This document shows positions 6,957 through 9,284 of a stretch of 9,284 nt of DNA, in pieces. A program made the translations under genes and the position numbers. The stretch spans positions 1 through 9,284 of the forward strand of contig PWHA01000263.1 in the NCBI GenBank assembly GCA_003554685.1. The letters run 5' to 3'. The number at the start of each line of letters is the position of its first letter. The first letter of the stretch is position 1. The notes under the pieces are model-generated. The model was not told where the DNA came from. It ran no database searches and saw nothing but the letters and a program-made list of their open reading frames with translations. Source of the stretch: Halanaerobiaceae bacterium (GTDB lineage: Bacteria; Bacillota; Halanaerobiia; Halanaerobiales; Halarsenatibacteraceae).

Positions 6957-7012
6957 TTATAAGATTCATATTTAATATATTATTAATAAATTATATGATT
7001 CATCTTTAATGT
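6957..7012. repeat. Imperfect 22 bp direct repeat before atpB
   Basis: The copies at 6957-6978 and 6991-7012 match at 19 of 22 positions and share the core GATTCAT(A/C)TTTAAT. They are offset by 34 bp, about three helical turns. The surrounding 113 bp spacer is otherwise very AT-rich and carries no gene. Confidence 0.6.
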
Positions 7013-7054
7013 TAGTATTTTATATTTTAAGCAAGCTGGAAAGGGGGTTTATGC

Positions 7055-7714
7055 ATGGATCCAGGACCACAGGCAGTTACCTATCTTTTTGGCAATGAAG
7101 CTCTGCCGATTACCAATACCCTGATCTGGGCCTGGGTGGTCTGTATTGTTATCATCATAGGGGCCAGGATGGCTACCAGAGAGATGAAACTGGTACCTGA
7201 GGGTCTGCAAAATTTTGCAGAAATGACTGTCGAGTTAATCTATGAACAGATTGAAGCCATGATGCCAGGAGAAGGCAAAAGGATGCTGCCCTTTATAGCT
7301 ACTATTTTTATTTTCATCGGACTTTCCAATCTGGTAGGTTTTATACCCGGCGTGGTTAATCCCACCGCTGATCTTAATACAACTTTAGGTCTGGGGCTGG
7401 TGGTTTTTCTGGTCAGTCACTATGAAGGCATGAAAAAACACGGAGTTTTTGGTTATCTAAAGGGCTTTGGCGAGCCAGTTATAATTCTTTTTCCCTTAAA
7501 TGTGGTTGGGGAACTGGCTAAACCGATCTCACATTCCTTCCGTCTCTTCGGTAATATGGTTGGCGGAGGGATTATCATCATGCTTATTTACTCTGCTGCT
7601 CCCTGGGTACTGCCTGTACCGCTGCATGCCTGGTTTGATCTCTTTGTAGGAGCAGTTCAGGCTTTAATATTTGGCATGATAGCGATTGCCTATATTGCAG
7701 TCTGTCGGGATTAG
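7055..7714 (+). CDS. atpB: F-type ATP synthase subunit a
   Basis: Subunit a is the membrane stator that forms the ion half-channels next to the c ring. The 219-residue protein is at the short end of the family, as in many anaerobic Bacillota. It has about five membrane helices, the LQNFAEM and SNLVGFIPG segments, PTADLNTT at 103-110, and the essential stator arginine Arg163 within KPISHSFRLFGNM (156-168). The last helix shows FVGAVQALIFGMIAIAYI, with the conserved Gln at 202. The C-terminus ends in AVCRD. Start ATG 7055 has AAGGGGGT at 7041-7048, 6 bases upstream; ATG 7051 is out of frame. It is separated from atpI by 113 bp and from atpE by 264 bp, both unusually long. Confidence 0.96.
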   Translation: MDPGPQAVTYLFGNEALPITNTLIWAWVVCIVIIIGARMATREMKLVPEGLQNFAEMTVELIYEQIEAMMPGEGKRMLPFIATIFIFIGLSNLVGFIPGVVNPTADLNTTLGLGLVVFLVSHYEGMKKHGVFGYLKGFGEPVIILFPLNVVGELAKPISHSFRLFGNMVGGGIIIMLIYSAAPWVLPVPLHAWFDLFVGAVQALIFGMIAIAYIAVCRD

Positions 7715-7720
7715 CTGCTC

Positions 7721-7814
7721 AGGATTTAGCATACTTAACCGGTTATCTGCCAGCGAGTTTAGTATTGATAGCGATGGTAACACTTAGGATTTAGTATAGT
7801 TAACCGGTTTCTGC
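7721..7814. repeat. Direct repeat pair with AACCGGTT cores between atpB and atpE
   Basis: The segments 7721-7750 (30 bp) and 7786-7814 (29 bp) are near-identical, with two substitutions and one single-base gap. Both begin AGGATTTAG and contain TTAACCGGTT followed by TCTGC or TTCTGC. A partial third unit, GTTTAGTATT at 7757-7766, lies between them. The TTTAG elements start at 7725, 7758 and 7790, a spacing of 33 and 32 bp. They lie just after the atpB stop. Confidence 0.75.
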
Positions 7815-7844
7815 TAAATTGATTTATTGCTTTTGGTTATTATC

Positions 7845-7870
7845 GCCTGGTTAACTGGCTGCCAGGTTTT
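7845..7870 (+). terminator. Weak hairpin with short T-run between atpB and atpE
   Basis: CCTGG (7846-7850) can pair with CCAGG (7862-7866), extended by a G-U pair, and TTTT follows at 7867-7870. An alternative stem uses CTGG 7855-7858 with CCAG 7862-7865. The stem is short and the T-run only four bases, so at most it is a partial attenuator or RNA processing structure. Confidence 0.2.
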
Positions 7871-7875
7871 ATGAA

Positions 7876-7901
7876 ATAAGAGGATTATATAAGAGGATTA
7901 T
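7876..7901 (+). repeat. Perfect 13 bp tandem duplication containing an SD-like AAGAGG
   Basis: ATAAGAGGATTAT occurs twice in direct succession (7876-7888 and 7889-7901). Each copy has the purine block AAGAGG, and the second lies 6 bases before the ATG at 7903. Confidence 0.85.
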
Positions 7902-7902
7902 A

Positions 7903-7956
7903 ATGGTTCAAGATTGCCAGAAATGTTTGTCAGAACCCAAAATAAGTAAAATTTAA
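7903..7956 (+). other. Possible 17-codon leader ORF upstream of atpE
   Basis: ATG 7903 to TAA 7954-7956 encodes MVQDCQKCLSEPKISKI. AAGAGG at 7892-7897 is a plausible ribosome binding site, and the stop lies 6 bases before the atpE ribosome binding site, a good layout for translational coupling. No known peptide is recognised. ORFs this short arise often by chance, so it is recorded as a possibility only. Confidence 0.2.
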
Positions 7957-7978
7957 ATTTCAAAAGGAGGAATTTTCA

Positions 7979-8242
7979 ATGGTTGAATTTTCACCGGAAG
8001 TTATTGACACAATTATCAGCGCAGCAGCACTTTTAGGGGCCGGCTTTGCTATGATAGCAGGGATAGGTCCCGGGATTGGCCAGGGTTACGCAGCTGGCAA
8101 GGCCGTCGAAGGTGTGGCCCGTCAGCCTGAAGCCCGGGGTAATATAATTACCACCATGCTTCTGGGACAGGCGGTAGCCGAATCCACAGGTATCTATTCT
8201 CTGGTAATTGCCATCGTATTGATCTTTACCATAGCCACCTAA
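7979..8242 (+). CDS. atpE: F-type ATP synthase subunit c, Na+-binding type
   Basis: Subunit c is an 87-residue two-helix hairpin that forms the rotor ring. Helix 1 (about 10-40) has the Gly-rich GAGFAMIAGIGPGIGQG, the polar loop is RQPEARG (48-54), and helix 2 (about 56-84) holds the ion carboxylate Glu68. The full Na+-site set is present: Gln35, Val66, Glu68, Ser69 and Tyr73 match Gln32, Val63, Glu65, Ser66 and Tyr70 of the structurally solved Ilyobacter tartaricus ring with a constant offset of three. From memory the whole protein closely resembles that one. The enzyme is therefore predicted to couple ATP synthesis or hydrolysis to Na+. AAAGGAGG (7963-7970) lies 8 bases before the ATG and is among the strongest in the operon, consistent with the high copy number needed. 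Long spacers flank the gene on both sides. Confidence 0.97.
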   Translation: MVEFSPEVIDTIISAAALLGAGFAMIAGIGPGIGQGYAAGKAVEGVARQPEARGNIITTMLLGQAVAESTGIYSLVIAIVLIFTIAT

Positions 8243-8284
8243 AATCTCACATTAGAACTTTTTGGCAGAATTTTATATCAGCAG

Positions 8285-8306
8285 AAGCAGGTTGCCTAAC
8301 CTGTTT
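8285..8306 (+). other. RNA hairpin just after atpE
   Basis: CAGGTT (8288-8293) pairs perfectly with AACCTG (8298-8303) around a GCCT loop. A-U and G-U pairs extend it to about 9 bp. No proper T-run follows outside the stem, so it looks more like an mRNA 3'-end stabilising or processing structure than a terminator. Confidence 0.4.
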
Positions 8307-8325
8307 GGCTGTTCTGTTTATCTGT

Positions 8326-8355
8326 AATAAAGGAGAAATAAATATAGGAGAAATA
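8326..8355 (+). repeat. 15 bp tandem duplication containing SD-like GGAG before atpF
   Basis: AATAAAGGAGAAATA (8326-8340) is followed at once by AATATAGGAGAAATA (8341-8355), with a single mismatch. Each copy carries a GGAG ribosome-binding-site-like core, echoing the tandem unit upstream of atpE. Confidence 0.85.
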
Positions 8356-8356
8356 A

Positions 8357-8413
8357 TTGAACCAAAAATTCAAACAGGTGCCGGCAGGATTTGGAGAAAC
8401 GGCTGCTGAGTAA
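8357..8413 (+). other. Possible 18-codon leader ORF upstream of atpF
   Basis: TTG 8357 to TAA 8411-8413 would encode MNQKFKQVPAGFGETAAE. AGGAG at 8346-8350 lies 6 bases before the TTG. It ends 15 bases before the atpF ribosome binding site. The non-ATG start and short length make it weak on its own. Its parallel with the mini-ORF before atpE is the reason to record it. Confidence 0.18.
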
Positions 8414-8443
8414 CAGGTTTAATAATCTGGAGGTGAAGTGGAT

Positions 8444-8944
8444 TTGGTTGACCTGAATATAACGATGCTCTGGGAAGTGGTAAACTTTCTGGTGCTGATG
8501 TATTTGTTAAAACGATTTTTATATAAACCGGTGATGAATATGCTGGATTCCCGGAGGCAGAAAATTAAGGGTGATCTGGAACAGGCCCGCCGGCAGAAGG
8601 AAGAGGCCCATCAGCTCAAGGAAAAGCATCAGAGTGAGCTGAAGGAAGCCCGGCAGAAAGCCCAGCAGATCATCGATGAAGCTGAAGGCCGGGGGAAAGA
8701 GCGGGCTCAGGAGATAATTACTGAGGCCCGGGAAGAGGCCGAGCGGATTAAAGAACGCAACCTGGCTGAAATTGAACAGGCCCGGCAGGAAGCTGCTGAT
8801 GAGCTGCGTCAGGAGGTGGCCAGTATTTCTATGATGGTGGCCAGCAAGTTTCTGCGGGAAAAGCTGGATGAGAAGGAACATCAAGAGCTGATTCAGAAGT
8901 ATATTGAAGATCTGGAAGCTGCCAGGCTGGGTGAAGCTAAATGA
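8444..8944 (+). CDS. atpF: F-type ATP synthase subunit b
   Basis: Subunit b forms the peripheral stalk that holds F1 against the membrane stator. The 166-residue protein has one N-terminal membrane helix (about 7-23, LWEVVNFLVLMYLLKRF), the conserved YKPV turn at 27-30, then a long charged heptad-like coiled coil rich in Glu, Lys, Arg, Gln and Ala to about residue 125, and a C-terminal region for delta-subunit contact (MMVASKFLREKLD). TTG 8444 is chosen because GGAGGTG (8429-8435) lies 8 bases upstream. An in-frame GTG at 8438 would add two residues but sits only 2 bases from that site. The stop overlaps the atpH start by four bases (ATGA at 8941-8944). Confidence 0.93.
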   Translation: MVDLNITMLWEVVNFLVLMYLLKRFLYKPVMNMLDSRRQKIKGDLEQARRQKEEAHQLKEKHQSELKEARQKAQQIIDEAEGRGKERAQEIITEAREEAERIKERNLAEIEQARQEAADELRQEVASISMMVASKFLREKLDEKEHQELIQKYIEDLEAARLGEAK

Positions 8945-9284
8945 TAGAGAATGAAATTGCCAGGAAGTACGGCCAGGCAATTTTTGAACTGGCCTCGGAA
9001 CAGGATCAGCTGGATCAGGTGGCCCGGGATATAGAAAATCTCAGGGAGCTGATCAAAGAAAATGATGATTTTAAGAACCTGCTTTATCATCCCAGAATTG
9101 ATTCTAAAATTAAGAAGCGGACTTTTATTAAAATTGTTGGGGATGAAATAAATGAGCTGACCGGAGATTTCTGTCAGCTGCTGATCGATAAGCGCCGGAT
9201 CCGGTTTTTTGTCAGTATTGCCCGGGATTTTGAACTGCGGACCAAGGAATTTAAGGAGATACTGGAAGTGGAGCTGGTTTCGGC
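8941..9284 (+). CDS. atpH: F-type ATP synthase subunit delta (partial, cut at window end)
   Basis: The first 114 codons are present and the frame is open to the window edge, so about the last third of the usual roughly 180-residue protein is missing. Delta joins the b-subunit stalk to the top of the F1 alpha3-beta3 head. The visible part has the family N-terminal helical domain: IARKYGQAIFELASEQ (6-21), then NLLYHPRIDSKIKK and the LLIDKRRIRFF segment, which resembles the conserved LLxxNxR region. The start overlaps the end of atpF by four bases, implying coupled translation. GAAG-type bases inside atpF (8931-8936) are the only ribosome-binding-site-like sequence. atpA, atpG, atpD and atpC are expected beyond the window. 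Confidence 0.92.
   Translation, partial: MIENEIARKYGQAIFELASEQDQLDQVARDIENLRELIKENDDFKNLLYHPRIDSKIKKRTFIKIVGDEINELTGDFCQLLIDKRRIRFFVSIARDFELRTKEFKEILEVELVS

Noticed and set aside
7700..7722. Possible frameshift at the short C-terminus of AtpB (AVCRD)
   Set aside because: The last membrane helix and conserved Gln202 are complete, many family members stop just here, and the downstream frames have no family-like continuation.
6936..7814. Mobile element bracketed by the AACCGGTT repeats
   Set aside because: The segment between them is the native atpB gene in its expected place. There are no transposase remnants or target-site duplications.
7903..7956. CxxC mini-protein (DCQKC) as a metal-binding peptide
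   Set aside because: A single CxxC in a 17-codon ORF is too little evidence for a function. It is kept only as a possible leader ORF.
8285..8330. Rho-independent terminator after atpE
   Set aside because: The hairpin is good but the only T-run is part of the stem, and the downstream sequence is mixed. Termination here would also cut off the rest of the operon.
8519..8980. A 153-codon open frame on the minus strand across atpF and atpH
   Set aside because: It is antisense to the coiled-coil b subunit. Its Leu/Phe-rich product is the expected reverse reading of Glu/Lys-rich codons.

Overview
This window is a chromosomal housekeeping segment from a Gram-positive-type bacterium. All genes lie on the + strand. 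The order prfA-prmC-tsaC(sua5)-ywlE-rpiB-upp-tagO-atpZ-atpI-atpB-atpE-atpF-atpH follows the arrangement known from Bacillota (in Bacillus subtilis: prfA, prmC, spoIIR, ywlC, ywlE, rpiB/ywlF, ywlG, glyA, upp, atp operon). spoIIR, ywlG and glyA are absent from their expected places, and a TagO/WecA-type gene sits between upp and the ATP synthase genes. The c subunit carries the complete Na+-binding signature, which points to an anaerobe living on a sodium cycle. A halophilic or haloalkaliphilic clostridium-like lineage such as Halanaerobiales fits, but that taxon is an inference and not proven by the sequence.

Region 1 (6-4784) is densely packed. It holds release factor 1, its glutamine methyltransferase, the Sua5-type threonylcarbamoyl-AMP synthase for tRNA t6A, a protein-arginine-phosphatase-like domain, ribose-5-phosphate isomerase B, and uracil phosphoribosyltransferase. 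Spacers are 0-21 bp and several genes overlap. YwlE and RpiB are read as one open frame, yet a near-perfect Shine-Dalgarno and ATG for RpiB sit inside it. Two tandem stop codons lie just ahead of that site in another frame, which would be reached if a T7 tract were one T longer.

Region 2 (4785-6217) contains a polyprenyl-phosphate GlcNAc-1-phosphate transferase (TagO/WecA type) between two AT-rich spacers that hold candidate RNA structures.

Region 3 (6218-9284) is the start of an F-type ATP synthase operon: atpZ, atpI, a, c and b subunits, and a delta subunit cut by the window end. The spacers around atpB and atpE are unusually long (113, 264 and about 201 bp). They are filled with repeats: three AACCGGTT palindromes, a 29-30 bp direct repeat, a 22 bp direct repeat, and two tandemly duplicated Shine-Dalgarno-like units. 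Each tandem unit is followed by a 17-18 codon mini-ORF, one before atpE and one before atpF. These spacers are the least explained part of the window and probably tune subunit stoichiometry. I see no mobile element, tRNA, rRNA, CRISPR array or convincing strong terminator.
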